In this document: positions 1-7,864 of the stretch, one piece after another
Position numbering within the stretch: position 1 is the stretch's first letter
Layout of the letters: every line of letters starts with the position of its first letter
Origin: JAYRWN01 sp041917975
Lineage (GTDB): Bacteria; Bacteroidota; Bacteroidia; Chitinophagales; Saprospiraceae
Reading direction: 5' to 3'
Assembly (NCBI GenBank): GCA_041917975.1
Contig: JAYRWN010000079.1
Span: 1 to 26,831 of the forward strand
Length of the DNA: 26,831 nucleotides
Notes under the pieces: generated by a model
The model's input: only the letters and a program-made list of their open reading frames with translations
The model's database searches: none
Told to the model about the DNA's origin: nothing
Translations under genes and position numbers: made by a program

Positions 1-707
1 GCCAAATGCAAAAAGAAAGGACGCCGGGCAGTCACGGCCTCTCTCATGATAGTCACCGCCTTGCGGGTTAAAGCATCATCCAGGTAAGGCTTATCCTTGG
101 CATATTCTTCCAATCCCGTGACATGATGACTATGGGTAGAGTCACCGTAAGGATAATAAAACGATGCCGGATGCCCAATAAATGATCCGGCTACATTGAT
201 ATCAAAGCCCAAATTAAGCGGGTTCTCGCCTGTTGTGCCCCGGTCTGCAAAGTGCGCCTTCCCCACATGAGCAGTCAGATAACCTCGTGCTCTTAACAAC
301 CCGGGCAAGGTAGTGTCGGCAGAGGTTAAACCCTGTTCGTTCCATACAGGCAGGTTATACCGGGTTTGCCCGGGTCGAGGACTTTCTTCTCCGGGTATCC
401 AGTTGGTTATCCCCGAACGGGCCGGGTTTTTACCCGTCAGAATGCTGGCGCGAGTAGGACTGCACACCGGGCTGGCGCTATACGCCTGGGTAAATTTTAT
501 CCCCTGAGCGGCCAGTTTCATTAGATTCGGGGTATGATAAAACCGGTTATTCGCGGACAAACTGTCTGCAAAACCCACACTGTTATCGTTCCACCCCAAA
601 TCATCTACCAAAAAAATAATCACATTGGGGCCTTCCCCTGTTGGAAGCGCAGCACGTTGACAACAGTAAAAACAAATCACCACCAGGTGCATGATCACCA
701 ATCGCAT
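1..707 (-). CDS. Sulfatase, N-terminal part (runs off the left edge)
   Basis: Read on the minus strand from ATG at 707, an open frame continues to base 1 without a stop, giving about 235 residues of a type I sulfatase. Residues 28-36 hold the N-terminal strand ending in the metal-binding Asp pair (VDDLGWND). Residues 82-86 are CSPTR, the C-x-P-S/T-R signature in which Cys82 is matured to formylglycine, followed by ASILTGK. A GKAHF segment further on matches the usual GKWH metal/substrate motif. The first 20 residues are hydrophobic and Cys-rich (FYCC), so the protein is probably exported, but the lipobox is not canonical. Family members remove sulfate esters from glycans or other substrates; the substrate cannot be told. 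It needs a formylglycine-generating enzyme, not seen here. It is divergent from the MlaD gene. The C-terminal half lies outside the window. Confidence 0.93.
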   Translation of the reverse strand, partial: MRLVIMHLVVICFYCCQRAALPTGEGPNVIIFLVDDLGWNDNSVGFADSLSANNRFYHTPNLMKLAAQGIKFTQAYSASPVCSPTRASILTGKNPARSGITNWIPGEESPRPGQTRYNLPVWNEQGLTSADTTLPGLLRARGYLTAHVGKAHFADRGTTGENPLNLGFDINVAGSFIGHPASFYYPYGDSTHSHHVTGLEEYAKDKPYLDDALTRKAVTIMREAVTARRPFFLHL

Positions 708-825
708 AGGCCTATTTTATTGAAAATATTACCAATCATTTTAGATGGCTGTTTTAGCAAAATACGTTAATTCGGAACAGTTATTGATCTTTTAAGGATG
801 GAAAGTAAACTTTTAAAGTTATTCA

Positions 826-833
826 TAGTTTTG
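826..833 (+). promoter_or_regulatory. Candidate Bacteroidota -7 box (TAGTTTTG)
   Basis: TAGTTTTG fits the Bacteroidota -7 consensus TAnnTTTG and lies 41 bp before the MlaD start at 875. No TTG/TTTG -33 box is seen at the expected 17-23 bp spacing, so it is only a candidate. The rest of the 708-874 divergent gap shows no gene. Confidence 0.4.
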
Positions 834-874
834 CATACCAACGCAATGCAGTTTTTTATAATTTCACGACCCAA

Positions 875-1924
875 ATGAAATTTAAGAGAGAATTCAGTAT
901 AGGGCTTTTAGCCATCATATGTATCTCGGTATCCATCTGGGGGTATAAGTTCTTGTTAGGTAAGGATATTCTTAATCCTTCCAATACATTTTATGTTAAA
1001 TACGCGACTGTAGATCAGCTCAGACCTTCCAATCCGGTTTTTGTAAAGGGATTCCAGGTCGGCACCGTGCAAAACATCCAGCTGACTGAAAATCATGATT
1101 CGGTTTTGGTAACCCTAGACATTACCAGGGATGTAACTATTCCCAAACAGACGGTTGCTACTATCTTTAACAATGGCGCCATCGGCCCGAAAGCCATCTT
1201 GCTTGAATTGGCCGGTGAATGTTGCGCCCAATCCGGGGACTTCCTGAAAGGAAAAATCCATGGCATGCTGCAATCCTTAGTACCACCTGAAGAATTAGAC
1301 TTGTACCTGAATAAAATAAAGTCAGGAGTAAGTGGAGTCCTGGACACCATCCAAAATACCATCGATAATCCACAAGCCAAATCTTTGAAGGACCTCCATG
1401 AGACCATTTCCAACCTGGCTTCCCTGACCCGTAATCTGGATCGTTTGTTAGCTCAATCCAGCGCCAACCTGAATGCCTCTTTTCAAAATCTAGCCTCCAT
1501 CAGCAAAAACTTAAAAGATAATAACGACAAAATCACCCATATCCTGGCCAATGTAGAAATCATGACCGAGGATTTTAAACAAGCGGAATTGGGTAAAGAT
1601 ATTAAGTCCACGGTGACCAATCTGAATACCACCATGACAGACCTGAAGTCGATCTTAACCCAGGCAAACTCCACCTTTAAAGATGTTAACCACTTGTTGG
1701 ATGGCATCCAGAAAGGACAAGGGACCCTCGGCGCGTTAACCACGGACAAAAAACTCTATGAAAACCTGCAAAGTACTTCCCGCAACCTAGACCTCATCTT
1801 ACAGGACTTGCGACTGAACCCCAAAAGGTACATTTCAGTATCTGTCTTTGGAAAAAAACAAAAGGAATATACTTTGCCGCTGGATGACCCAGCCTCAGGA
1901 AGTCCAGACTCTTTGGATCATTAA
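875..1924 (+). CDS. MCE/MlaD family lipid-transport protein
   Basis: This 349-residue protein has one N-terminal membrane anchor (about residues 8-27), then an MCE domain (about 37-115) with the typical pattern of a short strand, a V-x-V-x-G-x-x-V-G segment (PVFVKGFQVGTV, 54-65) and the GAIGPKAILLEL strand. A long, polar, helical C-terminal region (about 135-325), rich in L-x-x-x-x-N/L heptads, suggests a coiled-coil tube or stalk. MCE proteins form hexameric rings that bind lipids and carry them across the periplasm; in Mla-type systems they work with an MlaE/MlaF ABC transporter, but neither is encoded here. Cys116-Cys117 lie just after the MCE core. The start is ATG at 875 with an A-rich leader. 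A hairpin covers the stop codon. The family call is secure; the lipid substrate and partners are unknown. Confidence 0.9.
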   Translation: MKFKREFSIGLLAIICISVSIWGYKFLLGKDILNPSNTFYVKYATVDQLRPSNPVFVKGFQVGTVQNIQLTENHDSVLVTLDITRDVTIPKQTVATIFNNGAIGPKAILLELAGECCAQSGDFLKGKIHGMLQSLVPPEELDLYLNKIKSGVSGVLDTIQNTIDNPQAKSLKDLHETISNLASLTRNLDRLLAQSSANLNASFQNLASISKNLKDNNDKITHILANVEIMTEDFKQAELGKDIKSTVTNLNTTMTDLKSILTQANSTFKDVNHLLDGIQKGQGTLGALTTDKKLYENLQSTSRNLDLILQDLRLNPKRYISVSVFGKKQKEYTLPLDDPASGSPDSLDH

Positions 1925-1932
1925 GATCCAAA
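1912..1932 (+). terminator. Hairpin over the MlaD stop codon
   Basis: TTTGGATC (1912-1919) and GATCCAAA (1925-1932) are perfect 8-bp inverted arms around a 5-nt loop that contains the TAA stop (1922-1924). There is no T-run after it, so it could be a weak terminator, an mRNA 3' stabiliser, or chance. Confidence 0.35.
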
Positions 1933-1989
1933 CCCGTAGCTCAGTAACAGACAATTCGTTAATATTAACAGTTTATTTTTTGTTTTGAG

Positions 1990-1997
1990 TAGTTTTG
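1990..1997 (+). promoter_or_regulatory. Candidate -7 box (TAGTTTTG) before the VanZ-like array
   Basis: TAGTTTTG followed by TAC matches the TAnnTTTG consensus and ends 6 bp before the ATG at 2004. No clear -33 box is present at normal spacing. If used, the transcript would have almost no leader, so either the message is nearly leaderless or the match is coincidental. Confidence 0.35.
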
Positions 1998-2003
1998 TAC
2001 CCG

Positions 2004-2825
2004 ATGAAAAATTTGCTACTCTGGATATCTCATCACCCTGTTCTGCATTTAGCACTATTGAGTTTTGTTTATATTTTTGGAGTATTTGCCCATAATCAGT
2101 TATCTCAACCTTTTTTCTGGCTGGCAGAGGTGACCAGCTTACAAGCTTTAAATCACATCATGCAGGTGGTGGCTCTGGTCATAGTCAGTGTAACCATTTA
2201 CCTTACGTATCGCCGGTGGCAAAATCACTCCTTTCAAGCCCTGGCTATGAGTTATGGCGCACGTACATTAGGTCTCTTTTTAATGGCTTACTTTGTACTC
2301 ATGCCCTATAAATCCGAGTTTATGCATTTCCCCCAATATGCATTAATCGCCTTACTCCTGGTGACCCTGGTACGCAATTTTTTCTCCACGCTGTGCTTGG
2401 GTGCTTTACTGGGGTTTATGGATGAAGGTTATCAATTCATTGGTTTACATAAATTGTATTTCGATTTTAATGATGTTATTCTTAACATCATCGGCACAGC
2501 TTGCGGATTGATGATTGCTTTAGTTTTTTGGCCGGTGTCCAAAACAGAGGAAATTAAATCCCGTTGGAGTATCTGGTCTTGGTATATTTTACTCTTAACT
2601 GTATTATTACTTTTCATAACCGGTACGGTACACTTTTTTGTTGACGAAGGTCCCTGGCATTGGCATCGGAACATAGCTTCGGCTTTCGGATTTGATTTTT
2701 GGGTTATCTCTACCGGCTTACCCCCCTGGCACCTGGTCACACCTTACGAGGGGGTTTTGTGGCTTGCCTTACTTCCTTTATTCTATTGGCCCCTGCACCG
2801 TTACCAGATTCATCTTGAATCATAA
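2004..2825 (+). CDS. VanZ-like membrane protein, first of three tandem paralogs
   Basis: This 273-residue protein has about six hydrophobic segments. The VanZ-like core spans about residues 100-175: HFPQYALIALLL, then GFMDEGYQ (D140, E141, Q144), then FDFNDVILNIIG (D154, D157, N161). An N-terminal block has H30 and SQP (34-36), and a C-terminal block contains DEGPWHWHR, FW and WHLVTPYEG (PYEG 247-250). All three blocks recur in the next two genes, so these are true paralogs and not three unrelated membrane proteins. The VanZ family is named after the teicoplanin-resistance protein; its biochemical role is not settled. The ATG at 2004 is preferred over an in-frame TTG at 1995, because it matches the paralogs in length. 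Probable first gene of an operon ending at 7246. Confidence 0.8.
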   Translation: MKNLLLWISHHPVLHLALLSFVYIFGVFAHNQLSQPFFWLAEVTSLQALNHIMQVVALVIVSVTIYLTYRRWQNHSFQALAMSYGARTLGLFLMAYFVLMPYKSEFMHFPQYALIALLLVTLVRNFFSTLCLGALLGFMDEGYQFIGLHKLYFDFNDVILNIIGTACGLMIALVFWPVSKTEEIKSRWSIWSWYILLLTVLLLFITGTVHFFVDEGPWHWHRNIASAFGFDFWVISTGLPPWHLVTPYEGVLWLALLPLFYWPLHRYQIHLES

Positions 2826-2848
2826 GCGCAAAGAACAGGGCAAAAAAG

Positions 2849-2856
2849 TATTTTTG
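2849..2856 (+). promoter_or_regulatory. Candidate -7 box (TATTTTTG) between the first two VanZ-like genes
   Basis: TATTTTTG followed by TAC fits TAnnTTTG and lies 76 bp before the preferred ATG at 2933, a comfortable leader length. No TTG box is found 17-23 bp upstream. Its placement supports starting the second VanZ-like gene at 2933 and not further upstream. Confidence 0.35.
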
Positions 2857-2932
2857 TACTTTGGATCTGGATTCATTAGTTAAAATTGTTCAACAGAACA
2901 TTGATTTAGACTTTCTAAACCTTAAACACAGC

Positions 2933-3772
2933 ATGTTATCATCGACTGCGCGTTGGCTTACTGCTCATCGACATCTTCATTTGGTCATTCTGGCCACGAT
3001 CTACGTGTGCGGTGTTCTGGGACACGACGAGGTCAGCAAGCCTATTATCTGGTTTAAAGACCAAACGAGCATCAAGACGCTCAATGTCGTCATGTATGGG
3101 GTAGTAGGCACCTTAGTCATAACTGCCGGATTAAAAGGTTATCTGCTTTGGGAAACCCATCCCTTTCGCCGGATGTTATCCAACTGTTGGTTGCTGACTT
3201 TTGGCCTGGCTATTTTAGCTAATTTTACTATCATACCATTCAAAGCGGAACTGGTGCATTTTATTCAATATGCACTGATCGGATTTTTAATAGTTCCATT
3301 GGTCAAAAATTTATCCACAGTCTTATACCTAGGCATTTGGTTGGGGTTTCTCGATGAATTATATCAATACATCGGCTTAGTCAAACTGTATTTTGACTAT
3401 AATGATGTGATATTAAACATCATTGGGACTGCCTTTGGCGTGCTTATCGCCTGGTCGGTTTTACCCGTTAGACGTACCTCATCGGCACAAGATCATCGCG
3501 GTCCGTTTTATGCCTGGTTAGGTTTTAATATTCTGACCGCCGTATTATTTTTTTTCGGCATAATTAATTTTTTTATGGACCAGGGATTTCCCTATTGGTA
3601 TCGTGGTCCTCTCAAGGACTACCCTGATTTTTTTTGGCAATTGCGTTCAAATATCGCCGGACCCTGGCATTTAATTACCCCCTATGAAGGTATACTGTTA
3701 ATAATATTATTACCATTATTGTATTGGCCGCTGCGTTATTTTTCTTTTACGCCAACCACGATTAAAGAATGA
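2933..3772 (+). CDS. VanZ-like membrane protein, second paralog
   Basis: This 279-residue polytopic protein is paralogous to its neighbours. It carries the N-terminal GHDEVSKP block (30-37), the VanZ-like core HFIQYALIGFLI (109-120), GFLDELYQYIG (138-148) and FDYNDVILNIIG (154-165), and the C-terminal FFMDQG...WHLITPYEG block (PYEG 250-253). The frame stays open upstream to a TTG at 2861, but the alignment of all three proteins begins at the ATG at 2933. It is AT-rich with long T-runs, as expected for membrane segments. The 107-bp gap from the first paralog holds a possible internal promoter, and the 182-bp gap to the third shows nothing clear. Function unknown beyond the family; association with the STT3-like enzyme downstream is inference. 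Confidence 0.8.
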   Translation: MLSSTARWLTAHRHLHLVILATIYVCGVLGHDEVSKPIIWFKDQTSIKTLNVVMYGVVGTLVITAGLKGYLLWETHPFRRMLSNCWLLTFGLAILANFTIIPFKAELVHFIQYALIGFLIVPLVKNLSTVLYLGIWLGFLDELYQYIGLVKLYFDYNDVILNIIGTAFGVLIAWSVLPVRRTSSAQDHRGPFYAWLGFNILTAVLFFFGIINFFMDQGFPYWYRGPLKDYPDFFWQLRSNIAGPWHLITPYEGILLIILLPLLYWPLRYFSFTPTTIKE

Positions 3773-3954
3773 TTGAAATACAATAATTTAAATTAAGCCT
3801 GGTTATGGTAAATCATAACTTGATAGTACATAGACAAATTTTCTAATAATGTTTAAATTTCTAAAGGATGCGTTGCATAATCAACTTATCATTAAACCAA
3901 TTCCAAAATAGGAGTTTCTCTTCCTAAATTGAAATTAGCCCAATAACTAAATTA

Positions 3955-4827
3955 ATGATGATGCACAAACTTATTTTTTGGCTAACAGACCATCGCTTCG
4001 GCAATATAGTACTCCTGTTAGTGTTTTTTTTATTTTCAGTACGTGGACACATGGTGGTCTCCCAACCCTTTTACTGGCTGGTAAAAAAAACCAGCAACGC
4101 TCAGGCCAACGTCATTTTACTGTGTATTATTACACCCTTACTCTTGTGGGTATTGTTCACTTTTTACCGGGAGTTAAACAAACATCCGCTGCGCCGGGAG
4201 CTAAGCATTCTGTGGAGTTTATTTTTATTTTTCGCGGTGTTATCTTTTAACACCATCATGCCCTACAATGCCGAATTCATGCATTTTCCGCAATACATGA
4301 TTATTGCTATTTTGGTTTTTCCCCTGCTGCGCAATGCTGGATTAACCCTTATTCTGTGCGCCGTCTTAGGATTCTTAGATGAAGTGGCTCAGTATTTATT
4401 ATATTTCTCCGTTCATTTTGATTATAACGATGTCACCCTGGACATCTTAGGTTCTGCAGGAGGTATTCTTACTGTGCTTACCTATGTTCATCCCGAGACG
4501 TTGTCCGCTCAATCCTGGAAAAAAATCTTTACACATCCCTTATACCTTTTCTGGAACATATTGATCATCTCCATCGCCCTGTTGTTCTTCACCAAAGTGC
4601 TGGTCTTGTATTGTGATCAAGGCCCCTGGTCCTGGCACCGGTTGGAATCCGGTCGAATTGCCGGCACTTTTTGGGAGCATAAAAAATGGGGGCCGGTCTG
4701 GCATCGTATGTTTCCCTACGAAGGTACATTTTGGTTACTATTATTACCACTCTTATTTTACCGCTTTCATTTCTATCAACTGCATAATCGACCGGCAACA
4801 CATGAAAAAATTGACCAACCTGTTTAA
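3955..4827 (+). CDS. VanZ-like membrane protein, third paralog
   Basis: This 290-residue protein is the most divergent of the three. It keeps the GHMVVSQP block (31-38), HFPQYMIIAILV (110-121), GFLDEVAQY (139-147), FDYNDVTLDILG (155-166) and the C-terminal DQGPWSWHR...FPYEG block (PYEG 254-257). At the VanZ-like core position where the other two have Asn (N161, N162) it has Asp163, and the second half of the core is hydrophobic without the IG-L motif seen in the others, which may mark a change in specificity. Three consecutive ATG/ATG codons open the gene. Its last 26 bp overlap the STT3-like gene in another frame, strong evidence for co-translation. The polar tail (RPATHEKIDQPV) is unique to this copy. 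Confidence 0.8.
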   Translation: MMMHKLIFWLTDHRFGNIVLLLVFFLFSVRGHMVVSQPFYWLVKKTSNAQANVILLCIITPLLLWVLFTFYRELNKHPLRRELSILWSLFLFFAVLSFNTIMPYNAEFMHFPQYMIIAILVFPLLRNAGLTLILCAVLGFLDEVAQYLLYFSVHFDYNDVTLDILGSAGGILTVLTYVHPETLSAQSWKKIFTHPLYLFWNILIISIALLFFTKVLVLYCDQGPWSWHRLESGRIAGTFWEHKKWGPVWHRMFPYEGTFWLLLLPLLFYRFHFYQLHNRPATHEKIDQPV

Positions 4828-7246
4828 GTCATTTTATTTATCAACTTATGTACATTATTTTGTCCTGCTGGTCTTGATCATTGGGTCGTTTTTGCTAAAA
4901 ACAATACCCATTTATCAGCAGGTATTTCCCAAACCTGATACGGTTAAATTTATCGATACAGACAGTTATTTTTATTTAAGGCATACGCTGGCTTGTATGA
5001 AAAATTTTCCGCATTTGCAAAAATATGATTTTGCGACGCATTATCCCACCGGCGCCGAGGCGGATGTAGCCAGTTTTTTTCCCTGGGCCATGGCACTTGG
5101 TTTAAAATTAGCCGGAGTAAAAGAACGTCTGGCAGTTGAGCAATATCTGGCCTGGTTAATGCCATTGCTTTCCTCGTTCATTTTAATCATCTACTTCTTA
5201 TGGGGTAAATTATACCGCCAGGTTTGGGTAGGCTTGCTGGCTGGATTAATTTGGATTTTGTTACCTGGTTTATCCAACTCTCGCGCCATGTTAGGCACCC
5301 TGGATCACCATATTTTAGAAATGATTTTGGCTTTGGCTTGCGCCTTCCAATTCGATGTCCTTGGGATTCGTGGCCACTCGTTATCCTGGCGCACCAGTTG
5401 GTGGCGCGGATGGCCCCTGGCGGTCTTTTTTTTAGTCTGGCCAGGTGCACCTCTCTTCTTGCTGATCATTGGCCTGGCTTTAATAGCCTGGACCGTATTT
5501 CAGATCAGCAAATCAAAGCCCAACCTGCATCAGGCCACCGTCTATGGGTCTTTTTTCGGCGGCGCACTGTTGATATTGGTCCTGGTAAAACTTGTTTATC
5601 CGGCTTGGATCACCGGAATCGAACAACTGACCTTTTACATGTGTTTGGTAGCTATGCTCACCGGAACCATTATGCCCTGGTTGGTCTTAAAACAAGTTGC
5701 CCGCTTGCCTCTATCCCTTAGACGAGTAAAGATCCCCTTGGGTATTGTTATACTTATTGGTTTTGCACTGGTCAGTTTTATTAAGGGTTCCCAAACCGGC
5801 CAGGAAATGTGGATGCGCTTGCAATATCAGGGTGAAGGCATCTCAGAAAATGTCAAATTAAGCCTTTCCGAGGTTCACGACATTGTAGGTTATACTTTAT
5901 ATGGACTGATCATCGCTTTAATTGCTTTGACCGTCCTCCAACTCCGCCATCATAAAGCCGGCACCTATTGGTTCCTGATTTATTTCACTGTATTCCTGTT
6001 GCTTTTTTGGACCAGGACCTTCGATCTCGAATATCATGTCTCCACCCTCAGTCCTTGGATTATTGCCCTTGCTGCCGGTCTTTGGACCACGTCCTGGAAG
6101 CCAGACCAATCATCTAAACGAAAAAAAATTACTACCTCCCGGCGAACATGGTTATTGAAAACCATACCCTTGGTGATCGTAGGCCTAATATGTGCCCTCT
6201 CCATGATACGAGTGACCGACCGTGGCTCATTCCGCTCATCTGAAAAAATGTTCGCCGCCAGCATTATGAACAAGCCTCCCTTAGAAGCAGCACTGCAATG
6301 GATCAAAAAAAACACTCCCGCTGAGCCCATTGCGGTTGACTCGATTATCCATTTTGATCAGCGCGACTACCAATACCCTTCCGGCGCTTATGGCATAGTA
6401 TCAGCCTGGGACTATGGGAATTCCATCATTTATCTGGCCGAACGTTATGCCATTTGGAGCCGCTATCCTTCCAAAAGAATTGCCCGGTGGATTTTTACTC
6501 CCAATGAGTCTCAAGCCTTAAATGTTCTTGCTGAAAAGTGCACTCCCCCGGAAACTTTCCGTTATGTCTTGATTGATGCACCCATGGTCACCACTATGAC
6601 GCAGACTCTGCAGGAACTAGCTGAAGTTAACATAAGCTTAGAAACTCAGAAATTTTCCAATAACCAAGGCCAAATCTTCGACGCTGATGTGTTAGGTCAA
6701 ACTTACCAATCCTCCATTGGGGTTCGTTTGTATCGTTATAATGGCTTAGGGCTTAAACACCACCGGTTAATTTATGAATCGGCTGAATGGAGTCTTATTT
6801 ATCACCAGGTTGTCCAGGGCATGGTTAATCTGCGTAACATTGATGCAAATGGGATCCGCAATCCGCGCAGGACCGAATTGAAAGAAATTGACGGTAATGC
6901 CTACTACGATTACCAGGCACATCCCACAATGAAACTGTTTGAGATAGTCCGCGGTGCCCAAATTACCGGGAGCGCTTCTGCCGGTCAAAAAGTTCAGCTC
7001 TCTTTAAAACTGTCCTCCACCGTAGCTCAACGTGAATTGGTTTATGAACAGTATCAACAGACAGATCCGCAAGGCAACTATACATTCACGGTGCCTTATG
7101 CTACTCAAGACACCGGGCCAACCGCAGTGCAGGCGGCTTCTCCCTATGAACTTAAAATTTTTCAAGATTCCAGCCGGGTAACCATTAAGTCGGTGCATGT
7201 TTCTGAGCAAAATATCCAACTTGGCCACACGATCACCGTCCAATAA
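4802..7246 (+). CDS. STT3/AglB-like oligosaccharyltransferase
   Basis: This 814-residue protein has a polytopic N-terminal half (about 11-13 membrane segments to about residue 500) and a soluble C-terminal half. The first external loop carries D52-T-D54 followed by SYFYLR, the acidic metal/lipid-glycan motif of STT3 enzymes; D168-H-H-I-L-E173 matches the second loop motif. The C-terminal half has AWDYG with W536-D537-Y538-G539, the STT3 hallmark WWDYG with Ala for the first Trp. The tail has KLFEIVRGA (711-719) and VPYAT (764-768), resembling the C-terminal domain of archaeal AglB. STT3/AglB/PglB enzymes move a glycan from a polyprenyl lipid to a protein side chain (Asn in the known cases). 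The ATG at 4802 gives the natural N-terminus; the frame is open further upstream inside the VanZ-like gene. Acceptor and donor are unknown. Confidence 0.87.
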   Translation: MKKLTNLFKSFYLSTYVHYFVLLVLIIGSFLLKTIPIYQQVFPKPDTVKFIDTDSYFYLRHTLACMKNFPHLQKYDFATHYPTGAEADVASFFPWAMALGLKLAGVKERLAVEQYLAWLMPLLSSFILIIYFLWGKLYRQVWVGLLAGLIWILLPGLSNSRAMLGTLDHHILEMILALACAFQFDVLGIRGHSLSWRTSWWRGWPLAVFFLVWPGAPLFLLIIGLALIAWTVFQISKSKPNLHQATVYGSFFGGALLILVLVKLVYPAWITGIEQLTFYMCLVAMLTGTIMPWLVLKQVARLPLSLRRVKIPLGIVILIGFALVSFIKGSQTGQEMWMRLQYQGEGISENVKLSLSEVHDIVGYTLYGLIIALIALTVLQLRHHKAGTYWFLIYFTVFLLLFWTRTFDLEYHVSTLSPWIIALAAGLWTTSWKPDQSSKRKKITTSRRTWLLKTIPLVIVGLICALSMIRVTDRGSFRSSEKMFAASIMNKPPLEAALQWIKKNTPAEPIAVDSIIHFDQRDYQYPSGAYGIVSAWDYGNSIIYLAERYAIWSRYPSKRIARWIFTPNESQALNVLAEKCTPPETFRYVLIDAPMVTTMTQTLQELAEVNISLETQKFSNNQGQIFDADVLGQTYQSSIGVRLYRYNGLGLKHHRLIYESAEWSLIYHQVVQGMVNLRNIDANGIRNPRRTELKEIDGNAYYDYQAHPTMKLFEIVRGAQITGSASAGQKVQLSLKLSSTVAQRELVYEQYQQTDPQGNYTFTVPYATQDTGPTAVQAASPYELKIFQDSSRVTIKSVHVSEQNIQLGHTITVQ

Positions 7247-7253
7247 ATCCGTT

Positions 7254-7290
7254 TAAAAAGTTGGCCCCGGAAACAGAGCCAACTCCTTCA
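7254..7290 (-). terminator. Intrinsic terminator between convergent genes
   Basis: AGTTGGC (7259-7265) pairs with GCCAACT (7278-7284) across a 12-nt loop. On the minus strand the stem is followed by TTTTT, so it is a good terminator for the small gene ending at 7339. On the plus strand the stem follows the STT3-like gene but is not followed by a T-run, so there it is weaker. Confidence 0.6.
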
Positions 7291-7338
7291 AAAATCACAA
7301 AAACCTGACTTTAAAAAATAGTCTATTTATCCCTAATT

Positions 7339-7647
7339 TTATTGATGAAATCGGTTGTGGCGGAAGCGGAACACATCCCGCCGCTGATGCATTTTGAGGG
7401 CATGAAGCCTTTGCCGTTCCCGCGCATTTAACCGCCCATCACGCAGATACCACCCCCGCTGTTGACGCAACTGCCTTTGCTGATGCTGCAGGTGTCTGAA
7501 TTCAGCATACGTTAGTGCCCCCGGTCGATGCTGGCTATGGCCGTGTACACGCCAGGGTGGGCTTGACGAATGAATTTGTCCAAGTACCGGCACCGCCACC
7601 AACCCAACGACTGTCGCCAGCAAACTGACTATTAATTTCCTTAACAT
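7339..7647 (-). CDS. Small basic secreted protein with two helical E-x-x-x-L repeats
   Basis: This 102-residue protein starts at ATG 7647 (an in-frame TTG lies at 7671). It has a signal peptide of about 25 residues (LRKLIVSLLATVVGLVAVPV, cut near VLGQ). The mature part is rich in Arg, His and Gln. It shows two similar helical units: GALTYAEFRHLQHQQRQ and, about 25 residues on, DGRLNARERQRLHALKMHQ, ending in RFRHNRF. Small exported Bacteroidota proteins with this G-x-L-T-x-x-E pattern and a terminal K/RHN are common; the DGRLN part looks EF-hand-like but lacks a full loop. No biochemical role is known to me. It is transcribed away from the barrel-like gene at 7865; a hairpin terminator lies just beyond its stop. 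Confidence 0.65.
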   Translation of the reverse strand: MLRKLIVSLLATVVGLVAVPVLGQIHSSSPPWRVHGHSQHRPGALTYAEFRHLQHQQRQLRQQRGWYLRDGRLNARERQRLHALKMHQRRDVFRFRHNRFHQ

Positions 7648-7864
7648 AATTTGTTTTTTTATTCTGATCAAAGGCCAGAGAATAGGTTTAATAACTGCAC
7701 CTTTTTTTAACCATAGTTTAACAACTGGAGGAAGCCATTTATTCTGGATCTATTTTGATAAATCCTCATAAAAAAATATCGATTGCCGGGTGACAAATGG
7801 TTTAAAAAAAACACCTTCTTAAAACCACGCTCACTACTATTTTTAACTTTTAATTGCCCCCCAA

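Noticed and set aside
4613..4801. 63-residue N-terminal extension of the STT3-like protein
   Set aside because: It lies in the coding sequence of the third VanZ-like gene; ATG 4802 starts just before the first membrane helix.
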